From Caprimulgus europaeus (Eukaryota > Chordata > Aves > Caprimulgiformes > Caprimulgidae): a stretch of DNA of 64,000 bases. The DNA lies in the NCBI GenBank assembly GCA_907165065.1, contig OU015523.1, positions 121,399,523-121,463,522 on the forward strand, given 5' to 3'. The position numbers and the translations under genes are program-made. Position 1 is the stretch's first letter, and each line of letters opens with the position of its first letter. Below the pieces are notes generated by a model that was not told the origin of the DNA, made no database searches, and was given only the letters and a program-made list of their open reading frames with translations. Shown here piece by piece: positions 26,472-38,455 of the stretch.

Positions 26472-27759
26472 ACGTGCCATATCCCCAGCACTAAGCAGTG
26501 GCCCATGCTACCCACTCTACAGGGGCAGAAGATGAAGTATGTGCTGGGGCAGGAAGCTGTGCTGTGGATATAATATGTATGCACAGACACACTTCATTCC
26601 TCTTGCTGCTGTCATCCCAGACCTCACCCACTGGGCCTGGTGCAATGACGATGGAGGGAAGGGGGTATTTTGTGTGTAGAGTGAGGAGAGGTGATGCTGC
26701 TCTGCAGTGGTTGCTTTCCATCTGATCAACAACCAGAGGACATTCAGTTACAGGTCTTTGACAGAGTCTACACTAGACCTTTCAGGCTGCCAAGACACTG
26801 GCAAGATGGAGAGATCCCAAATTAGCACATAGAACTCTTGTTGTCAGAAGGGTGGTTCACTGATGCCTTGTAGCCCAACTGAAGATGTCTCTTTAGAGGA
26901 GCTGTAAGGTGCCTTGCTTTCTAGGAGGAAGAATGGTGCCTTCCTCTCACTCAGACCCAGCTGCCTTGAGCAGGTTGGGTGATACATCCTGCTGAACCTT
27001 ACTCAGTTTGGAGACCACATTGAGAAGTGTCTCCTGGTAGTGTATCCTGAACAACTTTGTTTACATGCTCTTTAAAATGCTAGATCAGCAGTGTGTCCTG
27101 GAGTGCTCAGTGATGCAGCTCTGTAGCCCCAGGATACTCAAGCAGGTCTGAGGGCATCAGTGTTTGTGCTTTCAATGATTCTCACCTCTAGAGCAGTGGA
27201 AAGTATCGAGCTTTCCTTTCCTAAATGACATCTTCCTCTGATACTGTCTGATTCTGCAAAAGGCTTTATTTGATGAGGGATCCTGAGTTCCTTCAGTGCC
27301 CAGCACTTTTCAAAGAGGCTGGGAAACTTGTAATATCCGACTTTTATTTTTATCTAGTTGAAAAAAGAAAAAAGAGCTATGTAATTGCTTTTCATTTGTG
27401 TGAACCTGCAGTTCTGCTCTGCTTCAGCTGTTAGTGCTGAAAAGATCAGGTAGGGTGGAAGAAAATCAGACCAATGAAAGTGGTCCTGCTTCTGAGAAAA
27501 TCATAAAGGAGTCATTATTCTATAAAAAACATGATTTTTTTTTCTACTGATATCATTTTACTCTTAAGCAACTCCAGTGTGCTCAGTAATGTTACTCCTG
27601 AAAGGCTCCTGAAAGACCATGGCAAGCAAACCATGTTTGCTGTGTAGCCTTTTGACATTAACAATGACCACAAGTCAACCTGGTCTAAGACTGCTATATC
27701 ATGAGGGATTTACTGCCCTGTGCCTTGTTTGTAGAAGTTTTTACTTTCCAAGAAGCACA

Positions 27760-28455
27760 CAATCACAGATTGGTCGGGGTTGGAAGGGACCTCAGGAGAT
27801 CATCTAGTCTAACCCCCCCACCAAAGCAGGTTCCCTACAGCAGGTTGCACAGGAAAGCATCCAGGAGGGTTTTGAACATCTCCAGAGAAGGAGACTCCAC
27901 AACCTCTCTGGGCAGCCTTGTCCTGTCACTGGGCACCACCCAGAAGAGCCCGGCCCCATCCATTTGGCCCCCACATTTCAGATATTGATAAACATTGATC
28001 AGATCCCCTCTCAGGCTGCTCTTCTCCAGGCTGAACAGTCCCAGCTCTCTCAGCCTCTCCTCACATGGGAGATGCTCCAGGCCCCTCAGCATCTATGTGG
28101 CCTCCTCTGGACTCTCTCCAGAAGTTCCCTATCCCTCTGGAACTGGGGAACCCAGAACTGGACACAACACTCCAGATGTGGCCTCACCAGGGCAGAGTAG
28201 AGGGGGAGAAGAGCCTCTCTCGACCTGCTGGCCACGCTCTTTTTAATGCACTCCAGGATGCCATTTGCCTTCCTGGCCACAAGGACACACTGCTGGCTCA
28301 TGGCCAACCTGCTGCCCACCAGCACACCCAGGTCCTTTTTCCCAGAGCTCTTTTCCAGCAGTTCAGCCCCAACCTGTCCTGGTGCCTGGGGTTATTCCTC
28401 CCAAGGTGAAGGACTCTACACTTGCTCTTGTTGCACCTCATCAGGTTCCTTGGTC
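27760..28455 (-). mobile_element. CR1 LINE 3' fragment, 0.7 kb
   Basis: Reverse-complement tail acaatcacagattggtcggg followed by the complete ORF2 C-terminal region. - strand frames show [20 protein letters not shown] and SREALLPLYSALVRPHLECC. Internal stops and deletions are present. Confidence 0.93.
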
Positions 28456-28815
28456 ATGATTTTCAGCAAGTTCCTCGCATGCAGCCTTAGACCAAGGATA
28501 GTAGATAGGAGTAAAATGCTCCTACCTAGGAGTTTACCCTCTCAAATACCCACTGCTTGAAAATATGTCTTTTAAAAAATGCCTTTTAAGTACTTAGCAC
28601 ATTTGCTCAATATCTACAACCGACCTTTTAAATGCAGAATGGCCTTTAAAGAGAAAAATATTAAGACTCTGCATTGTGATGATTACATTTTAAATGAAAT
28701 TGGCAGTTGTCCATAGAAATGTTCTTACCTCTGCTCAGCTCAAACTCTGTGTGTGCTGACTGTGCAGTTCTAGGTTATTAATCTAGGGCATCTTTTGCTT
28801 CTCTCCTGTTCACAG

Positions 28816-28959
28816 TTTCAGTAGGTTATGAGTATGAATCCTGTCCTGACTTGATCCTGTGGGAGAAGAGGACAGCTGTGCTTCAAGGTTATGAAATTGA
28901 TGCTTCCAAACTTGGAGGATGGTCCCTGGACAAACATCATGCCCTCAACATACAAAGTG
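28816..28959 (+). CDS. TENM4: TENM4 exon: FN-plug to NHL linker
   Basis: This 144-nt exon starts with two bases that complete Val and then has 47 codons plus one base. It reads [40 protein letters not shown] and HALNIQS. The segment joins the FN-plug to the NHL propeller. The GGWSLDKHH motif is nearly invariant among teneurins. The acceptor is cctgttcacag; the donor gtaggttg is weaker than the usual gtaagt. Both flanking introns are phase 1, so the exon is symmetric and could in principle be skipped without a frameshift, though I know of no such isoform. Confidence 0.95.
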
Positions 28960-30050
28960 GTAGGTTGACTGTAGCACATAACAGAGGAATAATGTAGTGT
29001 TGCAAGGTCCAGGTGCTTCTTATCATTAAGAATTCCAGAAAATGATAGAAAAGGAACTTGACCAACACATGTACTCTCTAATGTATTTTACTAACAAATT
29101 ATTTCTAGTAACCTACATTTAAAAGCAATATGGTATGACAAAAATCCAAAAGAAGCTGGCCTTTGTGAAGTAGTTGAATGTCAGTATGTGTAACTTCATG
29201 GTGTCTTAAAAGAATGGGATTAACAGGGGAAATATTCCTAAAATAACAAACAAGTCTATTCAGATTAGACCTACCACTGACCATAAATCCACCCAGATGT
29301 ATCCTCCAATATTCAAGTGTGCTTGCAGAAGTGAGAGGCTTCATGGGTCATAAGGGAGAATGGAAGGTGCCAGAGTCCTTGAAGGTTGCTCAAGACTGCA
29401 GCAGGGAGGTTTGAAAGCTGATCAGATCATGTTCAAAAGATGGAAGCACTGTATCCTTCTAGATGATAGCATTGGTATGGGAGCAAACTTCTAATTCAGC
29501 CCAAACCACTGCTGAAAACACTACACCTTCAGGGAACATAAGCTGAGCTCATCTAAAGTTTTGCAGAAGAAACATTTCTCTAGAGAATGCACCATGGTCT
29601 TGCTGTCCCTTATCTTTCCATCAGCTATGTAATTTCTTTTTTTTACCTGGTAGACTGCAAATTACAGGACAAGGAGGGACAGAAAAGGTAGGTGAAAATT
29701 CATGAGGTGCTGAAAAGTCTATTTCATTCAAAGATAAAGACAATCTCATTCTTCCTACATACTTCTGCTCTGCAGGAAATGTAATGAGTCTATGAAAAAT
29801 ACTAACTTCAGATAAGAGGCTCCTCATTTGAAACCATCACAAAACAATACTATGACAGATGATAAACTTCCTTAGAATCATAGAATCATTTGGAAAAGAC
29901 CTTTAAGGTCATCGAGTCCAACCATAAAGCTAACACTGCCAAGTCCACATCTAAACCATGTCCTTGTCACTTCCCAGCTGCCATTCAGCATTGCCATTTT
30001 GTGCTCCCCTTGGTCTCTCTAATTTCCTTATTGCTGTTTTCTCTCTCTAG
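28960..30050 (+). other. TENM4: TENM4 intron, phase 1, 1.1 kb
   Basis: This is the shortest intron here, from donor gtaggttg to acceptor ctctctctag. A short antisense CR1-tail fragment lies near its 3' end at about 29873. Nothing else is recognised. Confidence 0.88.
29873..29968 (-). mobile_element. Short CR1 tail fragment
   Basis: cttagaatcatagaatcatt, then ggaaaagacctttaaggtca and a decayed body of about 70 bp. It is too short to assign to a subfamily. Confidence 0.75.
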
Positions 30051-30300
30051 GCATCTTGCATAAAGGAAATGGGGAAAACCAGTTTATTTCCCAGCAGCCA
30101 CCTGTAATCGGAAGCATTATGGGCAACGGCCGCAGACGTAGCATTTCTTGTCCAAGCTGCAATGGTCTTGCAGATGGGAACAAACTCCTGGCTCCTGTTG
30201 CCCTAACGTGTGGGTCTGATGGAAGTCTTTATGTTGGAGATTTCAACTACATCCGAAGGATCTTTCCCTCTGGCAATGTCACCAACATACTGGAGCTGAG
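30051..30300 (+). CDS. TENM4: TENM4 exon: first blade(s) of the NHL beta-propeller
   Basis: This 250-nt exon begins [20 protein letters not shown], continues with the basic stretch [20 protein letters not shown] and the blade motif [20 protein letters not shown], and ends [12 protein letters not shown] plus two bases (AG). The AG is completed either by the microexon at 32961 (giving Arg) or directly by the exon at 40893 (giving Ser). NVT is a glycosylation sequon. The acceptor ttttctctctctag is excellent. The donor gtacgctg is suboptimal, a common property of exons next to a regulated alternative exon. An open frame runs past the donor to 30379, but that extension is intronic. Confidence 0.96.
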
Positions 30301-32610
30301 GTACGCTGTGCTGAATGTGGCCATTATAATTATGCCCTTAAGTTCTGTAGAAATGTTATGTACCCAAAAGGAAAAATAAGCAAACCTCTTAAAAAAAACT
30401 ACAGTAAAACAGAAAAAAAAAAAACCTGTCCAGATTTGCCTCTTCTGTAACTCTGCTGACTTTGATTTACAACAGAGAAACACAAGTCTAACAAGTTCTG
30501 CCAGAATTGAATCACACACCAAAAATATTGACACATTTCTGTGCTGTTAAATCACACTATGTTGAAGTTTTCTTTTTGGTGTAGTCAGAGATCAGTGGGA
30601 ATTCTCAAAATTAACAATCAGCCTCTAAGAGAACCTGAACTTGGAAGGACACAGCACTGATGATGATATGTAGAGGTTAGTCAGGACAGATATTTATTCA
30701 TACTTAAGACAGGGTGATCACCTAGGGAGTTACAGACTCTAGTTGTTTTGGGGGGAACAAACACATACCAGCTCCCCTCAGTTCCCAACAGAACAGCGAT
30801 GTCAGGGTGAGCATACAGATGGAGCATCTGAAAGTAAAAGTGAAGTGTTTCCATTTACCCTAAATAACACAAGGAAAAAAAAGATATATTAGGAGAAATA
30901 GGGAGGCTTGTGAAAGAACATCCATTAAAAACAAGGAAGGGAAGGGAAAAGTATAGATTTGTCCCAAGTTCCAAGGAAATTAAATAGATTGTGACTGAAT
31001 AAAAATTTCAAATTGACCTCACTGGGGATATTTTTCCTATCTAAAATTTCCACAACAAATAGAATTACCCACTTGGAAGCACCAGGGTCTGATTCTGGAC
31101 TCTGTATGGCCAAAGAAGATTCACTCCAGGAAAGTCAGTAGAGTTAAATTAGTGTTTCTGAATGAGTCTTCTCTGCTTGAAGAACCTGACCTGAGAGGTC
31201 AATATGAGTTTAGCATGCTGGGAAGTTTCACATTCCCTTTTAACTCTCAAGATAAGACCTGAAAGTGAGAATCTTCCAGAAAGTAAGAACCTCCCTGCTC
31301 TACTCAGATTTATGTCCTGGCTGCTGAGGACAAAAATAAGTCTCCATATCTACAAGGACTGCCATGTGGAAGCTTAGTAGACAGCTTGCTAGAGCAGCAG
31401 TGTCCCATACAGCATTGCTTTGTATTCCCACAAGGCCACAGGTTAAAATGAAAGATGTGATCTGTAGCAAGATTGGTGCAAGGTCTCATTAGTCCCTCAT
31501 TTACAAACATGGTTTAGTCCTTACACCTTGCTGAAGGTCTTATTTGGCATGCAGAACCATCATTGTAGATCATGGTGCATGAGAAAAAAGTCCAGACAAC
31601 CATCAGAAGGCTGGCACTTTCAGAAGTCTTGATATTCACACAGGGCAACAAGAAAATTAGGAGGAATCATTAAATTAGGAAGCCCACAACAAGACATTTA
31701 CAGTCACATCCCAGAAGATTGGGGTATCTTCTGGGTAAATACCCAAGAACCTGGTTCCTGCTATTCTGTTATGTGATATATGAGAACATAACTCTCGTGT
31801 TTGTAAGGTGGGAAGTTGAGATCAGTCTTCAGACCTGGTCCATGTTAAAGAATACAATATTCTCCCAGTGCCAGAAAGTTATTTTAATGACCAAAAGTGA
31901 GATTTCCAGAAGACCCTAGGTGATTTGGGGCCCAAATCCCATTGCAACTGTGTGGGATTAATATCTCATTCCCAGAAGTACAATTTTGACAACCCGATCC
32001 CTCTTTCATTGTCAGTGGAAATACCAGACCCCGCGGAGGTTTTGCAGAGTATTTCCTGATTGGAAAAGAGAAAATTGTCAGCCTTAACAGAGGGGCCTTG
32101 CTGGCTTTTGTGTAGAGCCACAGAGTTAAATTTACTCCAGAGTTAAATCTGCTGGAACGATTGCTGCTTCATCTGTGCAAACACTTAGGTTACTGGATCT
32201 AATAAACATTTCTTAACTCTGGTGTGCTGTAAAGTAAGTGGGTTCAGATGCCGTCTGGCTGAGAGCTGTGGAGGAAAGCCATTGCTTTGGGACTAAATGG
32301 AGTTTGCTTGTGTCTTCTCAAATCAGCATCTCCTTGGAGATTAACACCCTCACTATTTGGCTTTTGAGTTTTGTTTTGGGGAGGTGGGGGTTTGAGTTGT
32401 AGTGTTCTGTTGCAGAGAGGAAAGCGAATGTATTGTGGGTTGCAGATAACTGCAGCTGGGTATTTAACTAGACTGATGAAAAATGTCCAGCTCAGCATAA
32501 TTTCAGTCCTCTGGGCAGGAGTTCATGAGGTTACAGCAATGAGCTGCCACCCATAACTGTGCAACTGTTAAGTTACCTTTGCAAATCACAAGGTATTGCT
32601 TTGACTGAGT

Positions 32611-32632
32611 GAAATAAATAAATAAATAAATA
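32611..32632. repeat. (AAAT)n tetranucleotide repeat
   Basis: About five AAAT/AATA units in a row, 330 bp upstream of the microexon. Confidence 0.9.
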
Positions 32633-32920
32633 CAAATGTAAAGATACCTACATCTCCTCATATTTAGCTCAGTAGTGCTCTGAATAATAAAGTCTGCCTG
32701 ATCCTATCTCCTGCATAAGTGAATAACTCCAGGCAGGTGAGATCCCACTTCCTTTGTGATATGCAGTGGTACATAAGTGAGCTCACTGCCAAGTAATATC
32801 CACTATAAAATATATCAGTGTCATTCCAGCTAAGTCTTTATTTATTGTTGCATTGTATGATACAGTTACTGTCAAGTTTTCAATCTGCTAATAATGCATC
32901 GAACTGAGCTGCTAACACCT

Positions 32921-32960
32921 CATTCTTTCTTCTATTCCCTGCTTTCCTGTCTTCTGTCAG
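32921..32960 (+). promoter_or_regulatory. Pyrimidine tract and 3' splice site of microexon
   Basis: The 40 bases before the microexon are almost all pyrimidine and end ttctgtcag. A TGC triplet sits about 20 nt from the AG. UGC near the 3' splice site is the motif used by SRRM4 (nSR100) at neural microexons, so this is compatible with SRRM4 control, though a single triplet is weak evidence. Confidence 0.5.
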
Positions 32961-32981
32961 AAATAAAGATTTCAGACATAG
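32961..32981 (+). CDS. TENM4: TENM4 21-nt microexon, NHL alternative splice insert NKDFRH
   Basis: The sequence after the pyrimidine tract and cttctgtcag is exactly 21 nt and is followed by gtaagcc. With AG from the previous exon it gives Arg, then Asn-Lys-Asp-Phe-Arg-His; its last AG joins C of the next exon to give Ser. The resulting RNKDFRHS is the peptide I recall from mammalian teneurin-4 and -2 at the alternatively spliced site in the NHL propeller, which affects self-recognition and partner choice in teneurins. It is phase 2 on both sides, so inclusion or skipping keeps the frame: LRNKDFRHSHSPAHK or LSHSPAHK. Two TGCATG motifs lie downstream at 33026 and 33168. It is far too short for gene finders and would often be missed. 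Inclusion level in this species is unknown. Confidence 0.93.
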
Positions 32982-33025
32982 GTAAGCCAACCAGTGGAGA
33001 ATTCTTCTGCCGCTCCCTGTCTTGT

Positions 33026-33031
33026 TGCATG
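33026..33031 (+). promoter_or_regulatory. TGCATG motif, candidate RBFOX site 45 nt after microexon
   Basis: The exact hexamer TGCATG lies in the proximal downstream intron of the NHL microexon. RBFOX proteins bind UGCAUG, and sites downstream of an exon generally promote inclusion in neurons and muscle. The motif is seen directly; its function here is inferred. Confidence 0.55.
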
Positions 33032-33167
33032 TTGTTACACAGTGAGCCACAAGTGCCATTTCCAGATGATTCAATAGCAAATGAAGCTGACGTGATTAAA
33101 ACTGGCATAGGCAATCAGTCATCAAAACCCAGAGCCATTAATCACAGAGTGGAGTCGCACAGACTTC

Positions 33168-33173
33168 TGCATG
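33168..33173 (+). promoter_or_regulatory. Second TGCATG motif, 187 nt after microexon
   Basis: This is a second exact TGCATG within 200 nt of the microexon donor. Two copies so close together are unlikely by chance (about one expected per 4 kb), which supports a splicing-enhancer reading. Confidence 0.5.
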
Positions 33174-34728
33174 AGCTGTTAGAGCTGTAGGCAGGGGAAG
33201 GGTAGACACAAGGAATAACAAGAGGAGGAGGGTGGAAGGAGAAATGGGTGGGAGTTAATCAAGAATACAAAGTGGGAACAATGTCAGGATACTGGTCATT
33301 GGAATATCTATGGTGGAAAAATAATTCTCATATGGTGAAATGTTTTCTTTTTGAGTTTTGGGGAGTGTGACAGGAATAATGAATGGGCAGATGTTACCCC
33401 AGCATCACCCACCTAGGGAAGTCATTTTCTGTAATTCTCTGTCAGTCTGAGCTCTTCATTGAAAGCCTTTGCATCGTGTGAAAGCGTGTCAGGCTCAGAT
33501 GGGAGGTAGTGCAACTCAGAACCTTAGCCAGGAAATGCCATAAAAAAGGGCAAGAGTAATGACAAGAAAACAAGATGAAAGAGAGACTCTTAAATTGGAG
33601 CTTTGTCACTTAGAATATTTGTCATCGGGGTTCACTGGAGTTTCAGTGGGTTTGATCCAATCAGTTGCATTCAGGATGATGTCAACCTCCTGTCACTGTG
33701 TTTGCAAGGGCTTCTCTGGTTCTGACAAGTTTCCCATCCTTCTCCCTGGCTGCTTTCTAAATTAGAAGCTTAGACTTTGGAACTGCAATTTTTTGTTGTT
33801 GTTGTTTGGTTTTCTTTTTGCATTTGGGATTGGGGATTTTTCTTGCTACCTGCTTTTTATTTCCTATTTCTTTAACTTCATAGAGGCTGTGCAAAACCAG
33901 AAATGTTCATTTTATCTGCATGCCTGGAAATGCAATGGAGTAGAAACTAGGTTTTTTTGCTTTATTGCCAGAACTTTAATGAAGGGCTGAGCATCCACAG
34001 TGTAATGGACTGGCCCAAAACATCTATTAGTAGGGCTGGGAGGTTGGTACACAAGACCTCTGTGCTGACTATCTTCATCAGGCTAAGTTCCAGCACCCCA
34101 GCTCCTCTTTCACATCATTTGAAGGCCATAGAAAAACTCATTTCTCTTTGAAACAGCCAGGTTGTATCCTTAATGCCCTAGAAATACACAGCCACTAAAG
34201 TGCACTTGCTCTGACAGTGAAGGGCAGCAGCTGAATACTTGTTACAAGAAGAGTTTTTATAGATGAAGGCAAAAACTGAGTGAAGATATATAAACTGGCC
34301 ACAAAGGCTGCAGATGCCACCAGAGCTTTATAAAGTTGGCAGGACTTCAGCCTTTAGGCAATTCCTAACAACTAAGAAATGAAATGAAAGAGAGCCAAGA
34401 CCTGCATGCTTCAGTGCAGTCCAAAGAGGACCAGTGAAGGAGGAGAAGGAGGTGAGGAGCTTTAGATCAAATATTCCCATCTGTGACTACGATAAGGGAG
34501 CAATCCATGTGAGTTAGCAGTTATTCTGTGCCATTTGCCATAGTCTGGTTAGGAAGTCTCTTTGTTCTTGAGCCACAGAGAAATGAGTGAGTGTAGTCTT
34601 AGCTAAAGCTCCAGTGCTTTGAGCTCCAGAAGGTCCTAAGCTTGACACTGTTGTTGACAGGCAACAGTTGCAAATGGTGAGAGCCACAGGACTGAATCTC
34701 AGTCGTTTGGAAAAGCTGCAATGCATAT

Positions 34729-35313
34729 TGTGGTGGTTTCACCCTTTTGGCTTGTGGCCATAGTAGGGGAGAGAAATGGAAAGAAAAGGGCAAGGGCACT
34801 CAGAGGTTGAGATAAAAACTATTTACTAATTAAAATAAAATGATAATGATAACAACAGTAATAACAGAATATACAGATGAGTGATGCAGAGTGGAATTGC
34901 TCACCACCCGCCGACCGATGCCCAGCCTGTCCCAGCCAGTGGTCCCAGAGCAGGGACAGTCCCCAAACCCAAACCACAATCCTGGAAGAGCGAGAGCCCA
35001 AGTGATCCCCAAGAGAATACCCCCATTTTCCAGTCAACCCTGGTTAATATACTGAACATGACAGGGTATGATCTGGAATATCTCATTGGCACATCCAAAT
35101 GCCAGTTTTGGGCTTTGCTATTCACTGCATTTCTCCCTCCCAGTCCTTTGCACCTGCTAATTAGCCAAACACAATGGTCTTGGGCTCCAGCAGTAACTAA
35201 TAACATCTGTACTTTATCAACATTCTTCTCATAACAAATCCTACACTGAAGCTAAACCACAGCTATTCTAGCTACTAAGAAGAAAATTAACTCTATCCTA
35301 GCAAAACCAGGAG
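34729..35313 (-). mobile_element. ERVL-like endogenous retrovirus solo LTR
   Basis: Read on the - strand this starts ctcctggttttgctaggata, continues gagttaattttcttc and a TAGCTAGAATAGCTG block, has a TTAATATAC region before the middle, an ATTAGTAAATAG stretch near the 3' side and ends gaaaccaccaca. This order and spacing match ERVL-type LTRs that I recall as common in birds. No primer-binding site, gag, pol or env sequence flanks it, so it looks like a solo LTR left by recombination. The TATA box expected in this LTR type is degraded, the terminal TG is mutated at one end and no clean target-site duplication is visible. It appears old and inert. Confidence 0.75.
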
Positions 35314-37255
35314 AGTATGCAAAAGCTTCCTCACTTCAGGGGAAAGGATTCCTGTCAACTATGTAGCCTGCAGTGAGCTTGATCTCCAGAAGTTCTGGGG
35401 CTACCAACTAAGAGGCTTCGCTCTACAGCACAGTGTAGGTAGCCAAGGTCTAACTCTACAACAGCCAAAATAGCTGTGTGTCAGCACGGGGGATGTAAGC
35501 TAAGCCAAAAAGCATCACCAAATTGTATTTTTACACCCATCTATCATTAGTAATAGATTAATATGTCTGTGCATGGACCTGTCTTGATGGGCCTATGGAA
35601 GCTAATGACTTTTTCCAAGCAATAATAATTTACAGTTCATTATCATTATCTTTTCTCTGCAGGAACAAGGAGGGCAGTGAGGCATTTCTGTCTTGCAAAC
35701 ATGCAAAAAGTGGCAACAGATAAATATATTCTTCCTTTCTTGCTTCCATTCATACCTTAGAGAGACAAATCTACAATTAGTGGCAAAAAGAGAGGTGTCT
35801 CAGAAAACTGCCTTAGGATCAGATCAAAAATCCTTTACAGTCTCTGGGCTGGCTTATGGCTTTACTATGAAGTTTTATTATCCAGCCTGTGACACTAGAA
35901 AAGCTTTGCACATCGCACACAAACTGAAAACACTAAAAGGCCAAGTGGAAATTCATCTCACTGCACTGTGTGGCCTCCTTATGTATTAATCTATTGAATG
36001 TCACCCCAGGAAAAAAAAAAATAGAGCAGTACCTCACACAAGCTATAATAACATCCTCTGTTTGTGAGCTGCAGGGTGCTTAGCATGGAGCCATGGAAAC
36101 ACAGCCCTGATGAACAAAAACGCTTGGATGCAGGAATTCAGTAGTTCTTTAGTCACCAGCAAATGCATGTGGCCAGCAAAGCTCGGAGAAGAAGAGAGCA
36201 GGTAGCACAGAAAGTTTTACAGAGGGGGTTTCATGTCCTTAAAACAGAGACATCAGATCCAGAGAAGCTCCAAGGATTTATTCAAACAAGCTGTTATGGG
36301 TAATGAACTTTGGTGTTGTGACTTCTCCTGTGTGTTGCCCACAGTGAGAGCCAGAACCATACTGTTACCATCAACAGAAGTTTGCCTTTAGAGGAGATGG
36401 TAGATGTTCTTTGATGCATTTGAGAAACTAAGATGCAGTTTGTCTTGTAAGATGAATGTTGAAAATAAGTCAGACAAACCATACCTAAAAAGTTGTTATT
36501 TCTCTCAGTTGACCATAAAGGGAGCTGAGGCAGCCAGTTCAGATGTAAGCATCCACCTTGTAGACATCTAAAGCTCGGTGAGATGAATTCCCTGGCATTG
36601 AACAGAAGCCAATAAAAAGATGCAGTCTGCTGTGCTGACCTGCTGAACCTGCTGAAACCAGGAACCATCTCCCTTTTCTCATCTTTATTCTTTCGACACT
36701 GCAAGAAGTTTCTTCCTTAGACTCCTCCAAAACCTGGGCTCTGGGTCCAAGGGGATAACACCAACCTTTGCTTAAAGCCTGTGCATCTATTATAGTACTA
36801 CCAAAGCAATCCATGAGTGTCACATCTGCCTCTTCACCCAGCTTTTTATCACTTTCCTTCCTCGTGCCTGTATTTCAGGCATGATGTCAAGCATAAGCAC
36901 TTTAAAACTGAGCTTGAATCTCCTTTCATATCTGCAGAGGTCCCCAAACAGTGCTGGCACTGTCCTGCCCAAATAATGAGAATGACAAAGGGAAGAGGAC
37001 AAGGCAGATGCATGGGAGTGCCCATATGCAACCCCAAACTCTGGGATCACTGTGAACTTGGCAGATTTCCCTGTGCTTTCCCAGTGCATCACTGTATCAC
37101 AGTTGTTTAAGGAAGCCACATCACCTTCATTTCACTTTGGCCTGCAGAACTTCTGCTTATGAAGCTGTCCTCAATCCCAGTGGCTACACCATCATGCCCA
37201 CTAATACCCACTAAAGTGTCTGTTCTTGGCTAGGGACCAGCCCACATCATCCCTG

Positions 37256-37893
37256 AAGTTGACTGTGAGCCAGCACTGTGCACTCATGGCCAAGAAGGCA
37301 AATGGTCTCCTGGGGGCATTCAGAAGAGTGTGACCAGCAGGTCAAGGGAGGTTCTCCTCCCCCTCTATGATGCCCTGGTGAGGCCACATCTGAAGTATTG
37401 TGTCCAGTTCTGGGCTCCTCAGTTCAAGAGGGACAGGGAACTTCTGGAGAGAGTCTAGCACAGGACTTCTAAGATTAAGGGGCTGGAGTGGCTTTCTTAT
37501 GAGGAAAGACTGAGAGAGGTGGATCTGTTTAACCTGGAGAAGAGGAGACTGAGAGGGGACCTTATTAATGTTTATAAATATCTAAAGGGTGGGTGTCAAG
37601 ACCCTTTTCCGTGGTTCCCAGTGATAGGACAAGTTGCAATGGGCACAAGCTGGAACACAGGAGGCTCCACTTACACATGAGAAAAAACTTCTTTACTGTG
37701 AGGGTGCCAGAGCCCTGGGACAGGCTGCCAGAGAGGTGGTGGAGTCTGCATCTCTGGAGATGTTCCAAACCTACCTGAATGCCATCCTGTGCAACCTGCT
37801 CTAGGTGAACCTGCTTGGGCAGGGGGGTTGGACTGGATGATCTCCTGAGGTCCCTTCCAACCCCCACCATTCTGTGATTCTGTGATTCTATGG
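37256..37893 (+). mobile_element. CR1 LINE 3' fragment, 0.64 kb
   Basis: It enters in the ORF2 C-terminal segment (atggccaagaaggcaaatgg) and ends ttctgtgattctgtgattct. It is close in sequence to the 24293 copy over its full length. The frame is broken by a small deletion near 37320 and further stops. Confidence 0.92.
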
Positions 37894-38286
37894 CTCCAGG
37901 GAATTAAAATATCAACACAATGCTTGGGGTTTCCTCCAAGAAACCTTAGCAGCAAAAGAAATGTTCTGACTGGGAAATCAGCTTCTCACCCAGAGCCCAT
38001 TTCTAGTGGTGGCAGTGTCAATATAGGGGATAAATATTCCAAGACTACAAATACTGTAACTGATTAAGTCTTCTGAATAGTAAAAAGATTGTCTTTTGTT
38101 TTGGTCCCTTATCTAACTGACAGGATGAAAAGAAAAAACAAACCAATTCTTCTCTGCTTCGCCCCAAGCAGATTTGTTTCAGTTGTTGTTCACTTCAGTC
38201 CAATTTGCCTCTTGGATTTGTCTATTGATTGTGGCTTTAAATAAAAAGCAAAGCCCCACTGTTCCTGGCTCCAGTGTTCATGTGTG

Positions 38287-38455
38287 ATCACAGAATCATT
38301 AAGGTTGGAAAAGACCTCTAAGATCATCAACCCAACACCACCATGCCCACTAAACCATATCCTGAAGTGCCATTTCTACATGTTTTTTGAACTCCTCCAG
38401 GGATGGTGACTCCACCACCTCCCTGAGCAGCCTGTTCCAATGCTTGACCAATGAT
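38287..38455 (-). mobile_element. CR1 LINE 3' tail, 0.17 kb
   Basis: Reverse-complement tail atcacagaatcattaaggtt, then ggaaaagacctctaagatca. The body ends near gttccaatgcttgaccaatg. Confidence 0.87.

Larger units (their letters stand above)
25905..28815 (+). other. TENM4: TENM4 intron, phase 1, 2.9 kb
   Basis: The intron runs from donor gtaagtga to acceptor gttcacag. It contains a perfect 32-bp tandem duplication at 26408 and an antisense CR1 at 27760. Open frames at 25815-26237 and 26490-26730 show no known domain and are likely chance. Confidence 0.88.
30301..32960 (+). other. TENM4: TENM4 intron upstream of the microexon, phase 2, 2.7 kb
   Basis: The intron runs from the weak donor gtacgctg to the strong acceptor tgtcttctgtcag. 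No CR1 fragment is visible, unlike almost every other intron in the window. An AAAT/AATA tetranucleotide run lies at 32611. The last 40 bases (from about 32921) are a clear pyrimidine tract containing a TGC triplet about 20 nt before the AG. Confidence 0.85.

Noticed and set aside
30301..30379. Open frame continuing past the 30051-30300 exon
   Set aside because: The donor at 30301 and exact phase match to the microexon and the 40893 exon show that the extension is intronic read-through.
34729..35313. Complete endogenous retrovirus
   Set aside because: No primer-binding site or gag/pol/env similarity on either side; only one LTR is visible.
35655..35700. ctctgcag followed by gaacaagg, resembling the start of an NKE/NKD-type splice insert
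   Set aside because: No donor lies at the right distance and the codons after the first two do not match the insert; the true microexon is at 32961.
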